A stretch of DNA of 64,000 nt from positions 186,001 to 250,000 of the forward strand of contig JAFNAQ010000001.1 of NCBI GenBank assembly GCA_017860275.1, read 5' to 3'. Positions 52,540 through 60,218 of the stretch are shown here, piece after piece. Position numbers and translations under genes: made by a program. A model generated the notes under the pieces. That model was not told the origin of the DNA and ran no database searches. It saw only the letters and a program-made list of their open reading frames with translations. Positions within the stretch are counted from its first letter, which is position 1. Each line of letters opens with the position of its first letter. This DNA is from Bacteroidota bacterium (GTDB lineage Bacteria; Bacteroidota; Bacteroidia; Bacteroidales; P3).

Positions 52540-53577
52540 TTAAAAATATGTATTTACTGCAAATTCATATTGTTCCATAAAAATCTTTTTAAATGGATAC
52601 AAATTATTTTGCTCATAAAAGACAAGCATAGCCTTCTTATAGTCTATTGAGTCAACACTCCTAAAAGATAATGGGCAATAACCTTTTGATATTAACTCTG
52701 CATTAGATACTATTCTTGCTGTTCTCTTATTTCCATCAAAAAAAGGTTGAATATATGATATTAATAGTAGGATTATCAAGGCTCTTTCAAAAACATTCTC
52801 CTTTGAGTTTACCAATTCACACATACTTATCATTACTTCCTTGATTTGAAACTCATTATCCAAAGGCTTATAGTTTGTGCCTGTTATACCAACTCTTTTA
52901 TTTCTAATATTTCTATCAACATTGAGTTCCTTAACAAGCAAGCTATGCACATCCTCAATCTTACTTAATGACATTGGGGATAAATAATCCTTATTCTCAA
53001 GAATAAAGTCCAAGGCCGATTTGTGATTCAAAAGCATAACAGCTTCATCTTTTGTTTTTCCTGAGGCTGTTTCCTTTTCCTTTAGCAATCTTTCTGTTTC
53101 TAATAAAGAATAAGTATTTCCTTCAATTTGAGATGATTTCCAGCTTAAGTCAATACCCAATCTCTCCATTTCTTTTTGGTATTGAACCTCATTCAAGTCA
53201 CTTATATTCTTTATAAATTTTAAATGTAAATTATCTAAACTTCTTAATTCATCTTTACTGAAAATATTTATTTCTCTTAGATGCTGAAATATTTCAAAAT
53301 TAAAAGACTCATTTATTTCTCTTTCATCAACTTCTTTAGAAAAGTATTCATCCAAATTGATTGGAAAAAGAAGTTTATATGAATCTGAAATAATATATTT
53401 TGAGCCTTTACCCTTACCAAATATTGAAATAAACCCTAGAGCAACCAAATCAGAAATATCCCTTTTTAATGTTGCCGAAGATATAGTAAACCCAATATTA
53501 TTATTAATCTCACTTGAAGATAGCATTGGATTCATTCTAATAAATTCCAATATTTCTTGTTGTCTTTTACTTATCAT
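52540..53577 (-). CDS. Fic-domain protein with N-terminal winged helix; catalytic His replaced by Gln
   Basis: A 345-residue protein. Residues 1-65 are a winged helix (EILEFIRMNPMLSSSEINNN, TISSATLKRDISDLVALGFI). An inhibitory motif SSQIEGN lies at 148-154, matching (S/T)xxxE(G/N). The Fic core is IQPFFDGNKRTAR at 276-288: in the canonical HxFx(D/E)GN(G/K)RxxR the first His is Gln277. The loss of the His base predicts reduced or altered AMP-transfer activity. An inverted repeat with 12-base arms overlaps its promoter, suggesting autoregulation through the winged helix. The start was set at the ATG at 53577; the in-frame codon at 53583 is TTG. Confidence 0.87.
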   Translation of the reverse strand: MISKRQQEILEFIRMNPMLSSSEINNNIGFTISSATLKRDISDLVALGFISIFGKGKGSKYIISDSYKLLFPINLDEYFSKEVDEREINESFNFEIFQHLREINIFSKDELRSLDNLHLKFIKNISDLNEVQYQKEMERLGIDLSWKSSQIEGNTYSLLETERLLKEKETASGKTKDEAVMLLNHKSALDFILENKDYLSPMSLSKIEDVHSLLVKELNVDRNIRNKRVGITGTNYKPLDNEFQIKEVMISMCELVNSKENVFERALIILLLISYIQPFFDGNKRTARIVSNAELISKGYCPLSFRSVDSIDYKKAMLVFYEQNNLYPFKKIFMEQYEFAVNTYF

Positions 53578-53603
53578 AATCAATAATATTTGTTTTCAGC
53601 TCA

Positions 53604-53651
53604 CAAATATACAAAATACGGCTCAAATTGCAAGCAAAATGAGCCGTATTT
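53604..53651 (-). promoter_or_regulatory. Inverted repeat over the Fic gene promoter (possible operator)
   Basis: Arms AAATACGGCTCA (53614-53625) and TGAGCCGTATTT (53640-53651), 14-base loop. On the minus strand TATATTTG (53611..53604) is the -7 element and CTTG within the loop (53634..53631) is at the -33 distance, so the palindrome brackets the -33 box. No T-run favours a terminator reading. Confidence 0.6.
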
Positions 53652-53673
53652 CAATAATTAATGAGCTACAAAT

Positions 53674-54330
53674 CTAATTCCCTATTGTTTGAGCAACGAT
53701 AAATTGGTAGTTATTATCTAGTTTTAGACATTCAAGCAATTCTTTTTCCTTTGCCCCTGCCCTTTCAACAGTCTTTAATCCTTCTTGTGCACAATAAAGA
53801 TATATATTTTGGCAAGAGTGACCTGCATCCAAAGAAGCTAGGTAGAGTCTTTTCTCTTGAGGAACCTTTCTCGGAGCATCATATTTATTATAGTTTGCAA
53901 TAAAAACCACATTAACTGGCGCCTCTTCTGCAAAGCCCTGCTTTGTTGTCAATTCTCGAAAATCTCCCTTAACAATTGGGATAAGAATATGTCTTTCTGG
54001 AGAATATAAATATGCTCCATTTGCTAAGAAAACGTATGTTTCAAGAGGATAGAGTGCCATTGCAGAAGGCACGGTTCTTTTACCATTATCCCTATTAACA
54101 CCATTAGCAACCCAAAGAATCTCCGACAATTGCTTTAATGAGATATTCTCCGTTGAAAAAGTCCTATCTGACTTACGCCTTTGCATAGTTTTCAAAAGCA
54201 ACTCTCCCTTATCCATCTCTGGACTAACCAACCTAATAGTATCAAAAGTTCCCAAATCCAAAGGCTTATTCTGACATTCCACAATAAACCCACTAAAAAT
54301 AAAAATCAATCCAACCAATAAATACTTCAT
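53674..54330 (-). CDS. SagB-type nitroreductase-family flavoprotein, exported
   Basis: A 218-residue nitroreductase-fold protein with a signal peptide (FSGFIVEC, possible lipobox Cys). Conserved features are RRKSDRTFSTENISLKQLSEILWVANGVNR at the N-terminus (the FMN-binding Arg-Arg-Ser segment), SAMALYPLETYV and LDAGHSCQNIYLYCAQEGLKTV. This pattern is found in SagB/ThcOx-type proteins that are secreted in Bacteroidota. Substrate unknown. It has a TATCTTTG -7 element at 54379..54372. A lone gene between Fic and the HNH module. Confidence 0.8.
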   Translation of the reverse strand: MKYLLVGLIFIFSGFIVECQNKPLDLGTFDTIRLVSPEMDKGELLLKTMQRRKSDRTFSTENISLKQLSEILWVANGVNRDNGKRTVPSAMALYPLETYVFLANGAYLYSPERHILIPIVKGDFRELTTKQGFAEEAPVNVVFIANYNKYDAPRKVPQEKRLYLASLDAGHSCQNIYLYCAQEGLKTVERAGAKEKELLECLKLDNNYQFIVAQTIGN

Positions 54331-54404
54331 AACAATATTTTAAGCATTAAATTAAACAATAAAATCCCCTGCAAAGATAATAAATCTAAAGAAAAATTCA
54401 GAAT

Positions 54405-55379
54405 CTAAAAAAATCTCGTATTGTGACTTCTTAATGATTCAATCGAAGGATAAAAAAGTTCATTCTGAGGTAGAATAATATTTACATTTTCGAACTGTTT
54501 GATGCTATAGCTACTATTACCTATTTCTTCAAAATTCTTATTGATTATAACTCTATAGTCAGTTGATATTGAAATTAATCCTCTATCAAAAGCTCTATGT
54601 AACAATGGACATAATGCTAAACCATTTGTTAGTTTATCATTTTTACTTTCAGAAAAAGGTACAATGTGACAAGCGTCAATAATTGAAATATTTTCGCTTG
54701 AATCAACACGTAGTCCTGATATACAACAAGTATATGAATATAGTTTAGGAATCTCTCTTTTAAATATGCTACCTCTAACAAATATTTCTTCTTGGAATTC
54801 ATCCTTGCTTAACTCCGTCTCTATTACTTCAATTCTTTTTTTATAATCATATTCGGGTTCTAAAACAATCTGATTCTCTATATCCTCCAAATAATAATTC
54901 GTTGATTTATAATTAGATTTAGTTTCAGAGAAATATGTTACTAATAGATGATTTAATAATTCATTAGATGTTTCTCCATTCAGCATCAGTAGTAATAAAT
55001 CTTCAGCTATTATAGCACCTTCTAAAAGTTGTTTTATTTCATTAAACGATCTGATTGTTTTAATAGATGTAACAATTTCTTCATATCCATATTTAGGAAC
55101 TAACGACCAAAATGGTTCTGAACGTAAATGAAAAAATGGTAATGTAAAGATACAGCTATGTTTTGATGTGACTAATGATGCCCAATTTGACTTAAATAGG
55201 CTAACAATATCTACATTAATATCAATAAATTTACTTGTATAAATCTCTTTTTGATACGCTTGAATTAAACTTATTAATAAGATTGGCTTATGTGGTGCTC
55301 CTCCATTACTTTTATCCCTTCTTAATTTAGAAAAAAGAACTTTGTATTTTTCTAAAAGTTGAATTTGTATTTCTGTCAT
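54405..55379 (-). CDS. HNH endonuclease with possible N-terminal sulfur-binding domain (McrA-type)
   Basis: A 324-residue protein. The C-terminus is an HNH nuclease: CCISGLRVD, then ACHIVPFSESKNDKL, N252 and H261 in NGLALCPLLHRAFDRG; key residues are His238, Asn252 and His261. The N-terminal 110 residues contain APHKPILLISLIQAYQ (28-43), PFFHL (81-85) and FW (90-91), which resemble the sulfur-binding domain (SBD) of ScoMcrA-type, phosphorothioate-dependent restriction enzymes. This domain call is by eye. The gene follows the DprA-like/HRDC gene by four bases and is probably co-transcribed. If correct, it is a type IV-like restriction nuclease. Confidence 0.7.
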   Translation of the reverse strand: MTEIQIQLLEKYKVLFSKLRRDKSNGGAPHKPILLISLIQAYQKEIYTSKFIDINVDIVSLFKSNWASLVTSKHSCIFTLPFFHLRSEPFWSLVPKYGYEEIVTSIKTIRSFNEIKQLLEGAIIAEDLLLLMLNGETSNELLNHLLVTYFSETKSNYKSTNYYLEDIENQIVLEPEYDYKKRIEVIETELSKDEFQEEIFVRGSIFKREIPKLYSYTCCISGLRVDSSENISIIDACHIVPFSESKNDKLTNGLALCPLLHRAFDRGLISISTDYRVIINKNFEEIGNSSYSIKQFENVNIILPQNELFYPSIESLRSHNTRFF

Positions 55380-55383
55380 ATAT

Positions 55384-56130
55384 TTATCCTTTCACCTCAT
55401 ATTTTTTAAGAATATCAAAAATATATGAACCATACTTCTTCGAATTGTATTCTCCTACTCCGTATATTTTCATTAATTCATTCATGTTTTTTGGTTTGAT
55501 ATTTGATATTTCAATCAAAGCTTTTTGAGAAAAGATTACGTAAGGAGGTATTCCTTCTTCTTTACTTGTTTTTAGTCTCCATAATCTAAGAATTTCAAAT
55601 AAAACATTATCATTTATTTGTGGTAAAATTTTCTTAGATGGCTTTGTTTTTGAACTTTTGATTTTTATTGGAATCTTTGAATATATTTCATTTTCAAGCA
55701 AAGATTCTAAATTTCCTCCTTTAGTAATATCTCCAATATGTATTTCCTTAGATATTTTTATTATAAGTTTATTTCTAATTTCTGATGTTTCTTTTGAAAG
55801 AGAAAGAACAGATTCTTCAAATGGGGTAATTACTAATATTTTATTATTATCAATCGCATTCTTAATCGAATCATTAATATTATTTTTGAATCCATTTGCT
55901 AAAACGAGAATAAATCTATGATTTGCTGTAAGAAAAACATTAACTATCTCCTTCTCTATTTTTGTAATATTTCCACAGACAACCGTTTGATTATTTTTTA
56001 CTTTATCATTTGCCCATTCATTACAAGATTTTTCAATTTCTTTAGAAATATTCCTAGAACAAAGAAAACCAATTGTATGGTTTCCTAATATTGTTTTATC
56101 TCCAATATATCTAATCTTATATGTTTTCAT
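55384..56130 (-). CDS. DprA-like (SLOG/SMF) protein fused to an HRDC domain
   Basis: A 248-residue cytoplasmic protein. Residues about 10-150 have the DprA-type Rossmann pattern: IGFLCSRNISKEIEKSCNEW (20-39), QTVVCGNITKIEKEIVN, RFILVLANGF (72-81), ILVITPFEES and RNKLIIKISKEIHIGDITK, then GGN. Residues about 174-245 form an HRDC nucleic-acid-binding domain (LFEILRLWRLKTSKEEGIPP, YVIFSQKALIEIS, IYGVGEYNSKKYG). True DprA is longer and has a different N- and C-terminus, so this is a variant likely used as a ligand or DNA sensor. It is four bases upstream of the HNH nuclease gene. A -7 element, TAAGTTTG, lies at 56155..56148. Confidence 0.72.
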   Translation of the reverse strand: MKTYKIRYIGDKTILGNHTIGFLCSRNISKEIEKSCNEWANDKVKNNQTVVCGNITKIEKEIVNVFLTANHRFILVLANGFKNNINDSIKNAIDNNKILVITPFEESVLSLSKETSEIRNKLIIKISKEIHIGDITKGGNLESLLENEIYSKIPIKIKSSKTKPSKKILPQINDNVLFEILRLWRLKTSKEEGIPPYVIFSQKALIEISNIKPKNMNELMKIYGVGEYNSKKYGSYIFDILKKYEVKG

Positions 56131-56496
56131 AACCTAGATTTATCTCACAAACTTACAAATAATTTGGTTACTAGCATACTTATTAACATTAAAGAATTTA
56201 ATAATTGATAGTATTGGTTTTATTTGTAGAGAAGTTTTGTTGGATTATTATTTTATATAAATGTATCTTCGCTTATAATTAACAAGATAAAATATATTCC
56301 TAATATTGAACAGAAGCACAAAATACAATTCTATTTTTCTAAAAAACTTCTTACATATCATCCATAGATAAGGCTAGGTATTGAATCTTGTAGGTGCTTA
56401 GGTTTTGGGGTAGGTTTTGGGATTTGTTCTTAAGTTCAAAGAGATTTATTTTTTCTTTATTGCGCTTAACCTCTGCTATTATTATCTCTTTGTCGA

Positions 56497-56537
56497 ATTA
56501 TCGCAATGCACATTACAGTAATGACCATTGCGATAAT
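56497..56537. repeat. Nested palindrome in the 56131-56911 gap
   Basis: Outer arms ATTATCGCAATG (56497-56508... 56526-56537 as CATTGCGATAAT), inner CATTAC-A-GTAATG (56511-56523). One of five palindromic elements in this 781-base gene-free region, which otherwise is AT-rich with no supported gene. Confidence 0.8.
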
Positions 56538-56616
56538 GCAAATGTACAAAAGATATTCAATACAGAAACAATTAAAGAAGTTTCTTTGGATTTTTATTAG
56601 ATAAAAAAGTATTTAA

Positions 56617-56644
56617 TCCTTGATTTGTTGGGAGAAATCAAGGA
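56617..56644. repeat. Hairpin TCCTTGATTT / AAATCAAGGA
   Basis: Perfect 10-base arms (56617-56626, 56635-56644) with an eight-base loop. No T-run. Confidence 0.75.
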
Positions 56645-56674
56645 GTTTAACTATTTAAACGGCGATTTAGTCTT

Positions 56675-56712
56675 GCTAGGGTACCTACCAGAGGGCAGCT
56701 AGGGTACCTACC
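56675..56712. repeat. Direct repeat GCTAGGGTACCTACC (two copies)
   Basis: Copies at 56675-56689 and 56698-56712, 23-base period. Each holds TAGG/CCTA arms. Confidence 0.8.
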
Positions 56713-56787
56713 GTAACTTTGCTTTAGTGTACACTATAATTTTTGGGGTGATTTTACCCTTTGTTTTTAAAGGGATTGAGAAGAGTC

Positions 56788-56813
56788 TTTTCCTTATGCA
56801 AATATAAGGAAAA
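56788..56813. repeat. Palindrome TTTTCCTTAT / ATAAGGAAAA covering a minus-strand -7 box
   Basis: Arms 56788-56797 and 56804-56813. On the minus strand TATATTTG (56806..56799) lies inside it. No gene is evident downstream on that strand until the DprA-like gene. Confidence 0.65.
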
Positions 56814-56846
56814 TTTATGAATAAATGAGCTGAAAATTGAGAAATC

Positions 56847-56902
56847 TTCGTCCACAGACGAAACTTTTGATGAAAAAGACAAAATCTTCGTCTGTGGACG
56901 AA
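56847..56902. repeat. Two hairpins TTCGTC-nnnn-GACGAA with complementary loops
   Basis: Copy 1: 56847-56862, loop CACA. Copy 2: 56887-56902, loop TGTG. The stems are identical and the loops are complementary, so copy 2 is copy 1 inverted, 40 bases apart. They immediately follow the comEC stop codon at 56912 on the minus strand. No T-run. Confidence 0.82.
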
Positions 56903-56911
56903 AGTTTTTAC

Positions 56912-58192
56912 TTAGAATTTTATGTTGGAATATGGCAAAGAGTCTATCCATGTTATTACCTTTTGCATGGCTAGAAGTTCATAGTTTAGTAGGGTTTCTG
57001 TAACGGTACCAATTAGTGGAACATCCCCAATAATTAGAAATAAAATAATATTTACAAGGACTATTGAAAGAAATGGTACTATTATTATATTTGCCAAAAT
57101 GGTATAGGTTGGGAAATATCTAAACCTTGAAATAATTAATGGCATTACAAATAATTGAGCAGAAATGGTCATTCCTGCTGCCGAAGCGAAAGGCTTTACG
57201 CTCCAGTGTAGCATTGATTTTATTTGGGCAAGATATTTTCCAAAGATAAGAATTCCTAATACTGCAAGAAAGGAAAATTGAAAACTCCAATTGAAGAGAA
57301 TTAATGGGTCGAGGCATAGGAAGATAAAGGCAGTAACTAATAATGAATTAATAGAATCATATCCCCTACCAATATATTTAGTAAGTAAGATAACACTCAT
57401 CATTATAGCAACTCTTAGAACCGAAGGGTTAAGCCCAACAATAAAACATATTGCAAAGCTAATGATTACTGCAATAATCTTCCTCCAAATTATCAATCTG
57501 TAATTTCCCATAGATAGGAGTTTTAGCAAAAAGTCTATTACAATAATTATTAATGCAACATTCATCCCTGATACGCAGAGAATATGCGTTAGTCCTGCGG
57601 AGGTAAATTGACGAATTACCTCTTGGTCGAAATAAGCCTTATCTCCGAGTAGCATTCCTATTGCAAGAGCCGATTCATTTTTTCCAAGATTTGAATTTAG
57701 TAGTTTATTTTCGAGATTTAGCTTTACCTTTCTTGATGATGCAATTAACCAATTACCCTTATTTCTATCTACCCTTTTCCAATTACCACTTTTTACAAAA
57801 ACATTATCATAAATCCTCTGCCTTTGCATAAATTTCTTATAGTCAAATGAGGAACCATATCTATTTTCAATTTCAAGCAATGGTGAGTTTGTGGTTATTA
57901 TGTCTCCATAATTAAGACTATGGGCTGAATCTGTTTTTGAGAAATATATCATTATATCTCCTGTGGTACTATGCCAAATATTACCAGAAAGATAATATGT
58001 TATTTCTCCCTTATACTTTATTGTTTTCTTGCTTTCAATTGGCTGAGACTTAATCAATACCTTATAATACATATCTTTATCAATATGTTTTGAGTAATGA
58101 TTCCTAATAAAGAAAACAGAGCTATAGGCTTCAACTAAGATAATAATTAGGCAAAGTGGAATTAGGATAAAGAGTATTGGTCTCTTAAACAT
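56912..58192 (-). CDS. ComEC/Rec2-type DNA uptake channel protein, short form
   Basis: A 426-residue polytopic protein. Residues about 30-150 form the soluble DUF4131-like N-terminal domain; the competence membrane domain follows with AIGMLLGDKAYFDQEVIRQF, AGLTHILCVSGMNVALI, NPSVLRVAIMMSVILL and NWSFQFSFLAVLGIL. It would form the inner-membrane channel for single-stranded DNA uptake. It lacks the metallo-beta-lactamase-like domain, as other Bacteroidota forms often do, and it also ends right after ITWIDSLPYSNIKF, where such proteins usually continue with further membrane helices. A hairpin pair follows the stop directly. Start overlaps the upstream stop (TAATG). Confidence 0.82.
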   Translation of the reverse strand: MFKRPILFILIPLCLIIILVEAYSSVFFIRNHYSKHIDKDMYYKVLIKSQPIESKKTIKYKGEITYYLSGNIWHSTTGDIMIYFSKTDSAHSLNYGDIITTNSPLLEIENRYGSSFDYKKFMQRQRIYDNVFVKSGNWKRVDRNKGNWLIASSRKVKLNLENKLLNSNLGKNESALAIGMLLGDKAYFDQEVIRQFTSAGLTHILCVSGMNVALIIIVIDFLLKLLSMGNYRLIIWRKIIAVIISFAICFIVGLNPSVLRVAIMMSVILLTKYIGRGYDSINSLLVTAFIFLCLDPLILFNWSFQFSFLAVLGILIFGKYLAQIKSMLHWSVKPFASAAGMTISAQLFVMPLIISRFRYFPTYTILANIIIVPFLSIVLVNIILFLIIGDVPLIGTVTETLLNYELLAMQKVITWIDSLPYSNIKF

Positions 58193-60189
58193 TATTGACC
58201 AAGACTTTGGATAAACCCAATCTCAATCCTATTCTTTCCTTCCCAACCAATCAAAGGGCTTTGTTTTCCATAGCCAGCTACTACTATCCTATCGGAATTA
58301 ATCCCAAAGGCTATTAGCCTATCTTTTATTAGATTGGCTTGGAGTGAGGACAACTCATCTTCGCTTAATTTCTTATATCCTTTTTGAGTATGAACAGATA
58401 TTGTAACAACATATGGAACGTCTTGTAGCGATTTAGCAAGATATGATATAAACCTATCTGATGTCTTTGAGAGTTTATCAGGACTAGATTCTGAAAATAT
58501 TGTTTCAATGGTTAGGAGTTTATGCTTGGAAATCAAATCCTCTACTGAGTTTTGAACTAGCTTTAATTCTCCACTTGGATTATAATATGTTGAGATATAC
58601 TTATCCAAATTACTTATTAGCAAATAAGGTTTAGATGGTTTTTCGAATGCAAAGGCTCCAGATACAGAATTAGAAAATGTCTGAGTAAGTCTTTGTGCAC
58701 TCATAGAATCTTCAATAAATACGGTTGTTGAAATAGGTTTCTTATCTTGATCATTTACATAACCAATAACATATTGTTTCTCAATAGAAGATACCTTTAA
58801 TGGAATAGTCCAATCCATCCAACTTTCTTTATTTACCCTAAAAGAAACATATAAATCATAGTCAGAGAAATTCATCCCATCATTAGAGTAGAAATATAAT
58901 ATATCTCCTTGCTCATTAATTCTTGGGCAAATCTCATCATATCTCGAATTTATCTCTTTTGGAAGAATTATTGGATATGTCCAAGTATCATTCTCTTTAA
59001 AGGATACAAAAATATCGTTTTCTCCATAAGAGTTAGGTACTTTTTGAGAAAATACTCTAATTGTACTATCGTTTGCAAAGGACTCATTTATATTATTTTG
59101 CTTTTGAGCAATTGGCTCACTAATATTTTCAAAGTATTGATAAACTCTAAAATCGTTATTTAAAGCCTCCAAAACCTTATAAACATTAGCCATCTTATTA
59201 AGCTTGACTAAAGGAGTAATATATTTTTTGATTAATTCAAGACTTCTATCATTCTTTATGGATGTAAAATAAGCATTATACTTCTTAAATATTTTATCGT
59301 CTATTTTCGGCAAACTAAGAAGATAATCTATTTCCTTAGCCTCATGAAGTTTCTTTATTATTAGCTTATTATTAGCTAGAGCAGGAAAAGATTTTATTAT
59401 TCTATGAAATGAATTAAGTTTGCCATCTTTTGTAAATTCTTTTGCAAAATCTAATAGATATTTATCGAAATCAATATCATAAACATTATGTTCTGATATA
59501 TACTCAATACCCTTTAATGAAAGGTATTCATTGTTTATTGACAATAATGTATCAAAGATTTCTCTATGTCTTGGATGGTTTGGATAATTATTCAGAAACA
59601 GAATAAGTTCATCTATATCATATTGAATAATACCTTGCGAGAACTGCAATTCTTCCAATCTCTCTTTCACTAACTTTGAATATACACCATTAGGATATTT
59701 TGAAAGGTAATCAGTCAATGATTCTATTGTGTTTTCTTTTTTTGCATTCTCAAAAACAATATTCTCTATCCCCTTCTCTGCTTTTTTAATAATATTGGGG
59801 TCATTAGTAGAACCCAACAACTCCTTTAGCTTATCCTTATCACCTGTATTTATTGTTTGATTTAATATATAATTCGATATCCACCTCTTAACCTCACTTA
59901 TCTGCAAGGACTCTGGATATAGTTTTTCAAATTCTTGGTAGGCTTCAATGCTATTCTTATTCTTGGTCTGCTCAAAAGCAAATTGATTTCTAATTCTGAT
60001 AGCTTCATCAACATATACAGTATCGGAAGAATATTTTGAGATAAAACTATTTAAACTATCTATGCTCTTTGATTGATATGCCTCTAATAACGCCTTCTTT
60101 ACATCCTCTTGAGCATAAGCATTCCCTCCTATTAATAAGAAAGACCAAATTATTATCTTGAAAGTAAATAAAACAATACACTTTTTCAT
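58192..60189 (-). CDS. OmpA-family protein with helical repeats and PD40-like beta region
   Basis: A 665-residue exported protein (signal peptide ending AYAQ). Residues about 25-330 are tetratricopeptide-like helical pairs (SLNSFISKYSSDTVYVDEAI, YQEFEKLYPES, IESLTDYLSKYPNGVYSKLV). A beta region with WD40-like/PD40 repeats follows (EICPRINEQGDILYFYSN, SDYDLYVSFR). The last 120 residues are an OmpA-like domain (VVTISVHTQKGYKKL, RIVVAGYGKQSPLIGWEGKN), though the usual GHTD motif is replaced by SVHTQKG, so peptidoglycan binding is uncertain. This architecture recurs in Bacteroidota outer-membrane/T9SS-associated proteins. Overlaps comEC by one base. Confidence 0.75.
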   Translation of the reverse strand: MKKCIVLFTFKIIIWSFLLIGGNAYAQEDVKKALLEAYQSKSIDSLNSFISKYSSDTVYVDEAIRIRNQFAFEQTKNKNSIEAYQEFEKLYPESLQISEVKRWISNYILNQTINTGDKDKLKELLGSTNDPNIIKKAEKGIENIVFENAKKENTIESLTDYLSKYPNGVYSKLVKERLEELQFSQGIIQYDIDELILFLNNYPNHPRHREIFDTLLSINNEYLSLKGIEYISEHNVYDIDFDKYLLDFAKEFTKDGKLNSFHRIIKSFPALANNKLIIKKLHEAKEIDYLLSLPKIDDKIFKKYNAYFTSIKNDRSLELIKKYITPLVKLNKMANVYKVLEALNNDFRVYQYFENISEPIAQKQNNINESFANDSTIRVFSQKVPNSYGENDIFVSFKENDTWTYPIILPKEINSRYDEICPRINEQGDILYFYSNDGMNFSDYDLYVSFRVNKESWMDWTIPLKVSSIEKQYVIGYVNDQDKKPISTTVFIEDSMSAQRLTQTFSNSVSGAFAFEKPSKPYLLISNLDKYISTYYNPSGELKLVQNSVEDLISKHKLLTIETIFSESSPDKLSKTSDRFISYLAKSLQDVPYVVTISVHTQKGYKKLSEDELSSLQANLIKDRLIAFGINSDRIVVAGYGKQSPLIGWEGKNRIEIGFIQSLGQ

Positions 60190-60218
60190 ATTCCAATTTA
60201 TAGAAAGTCCTATAAAAA

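Noticed and set aside
56394-56600. Short open frame of 68 codons on the plus strand
   Set aside because: Crosses the nested palindrome, has no recognisable domain, start context or promoter, and composition looks non-coding.
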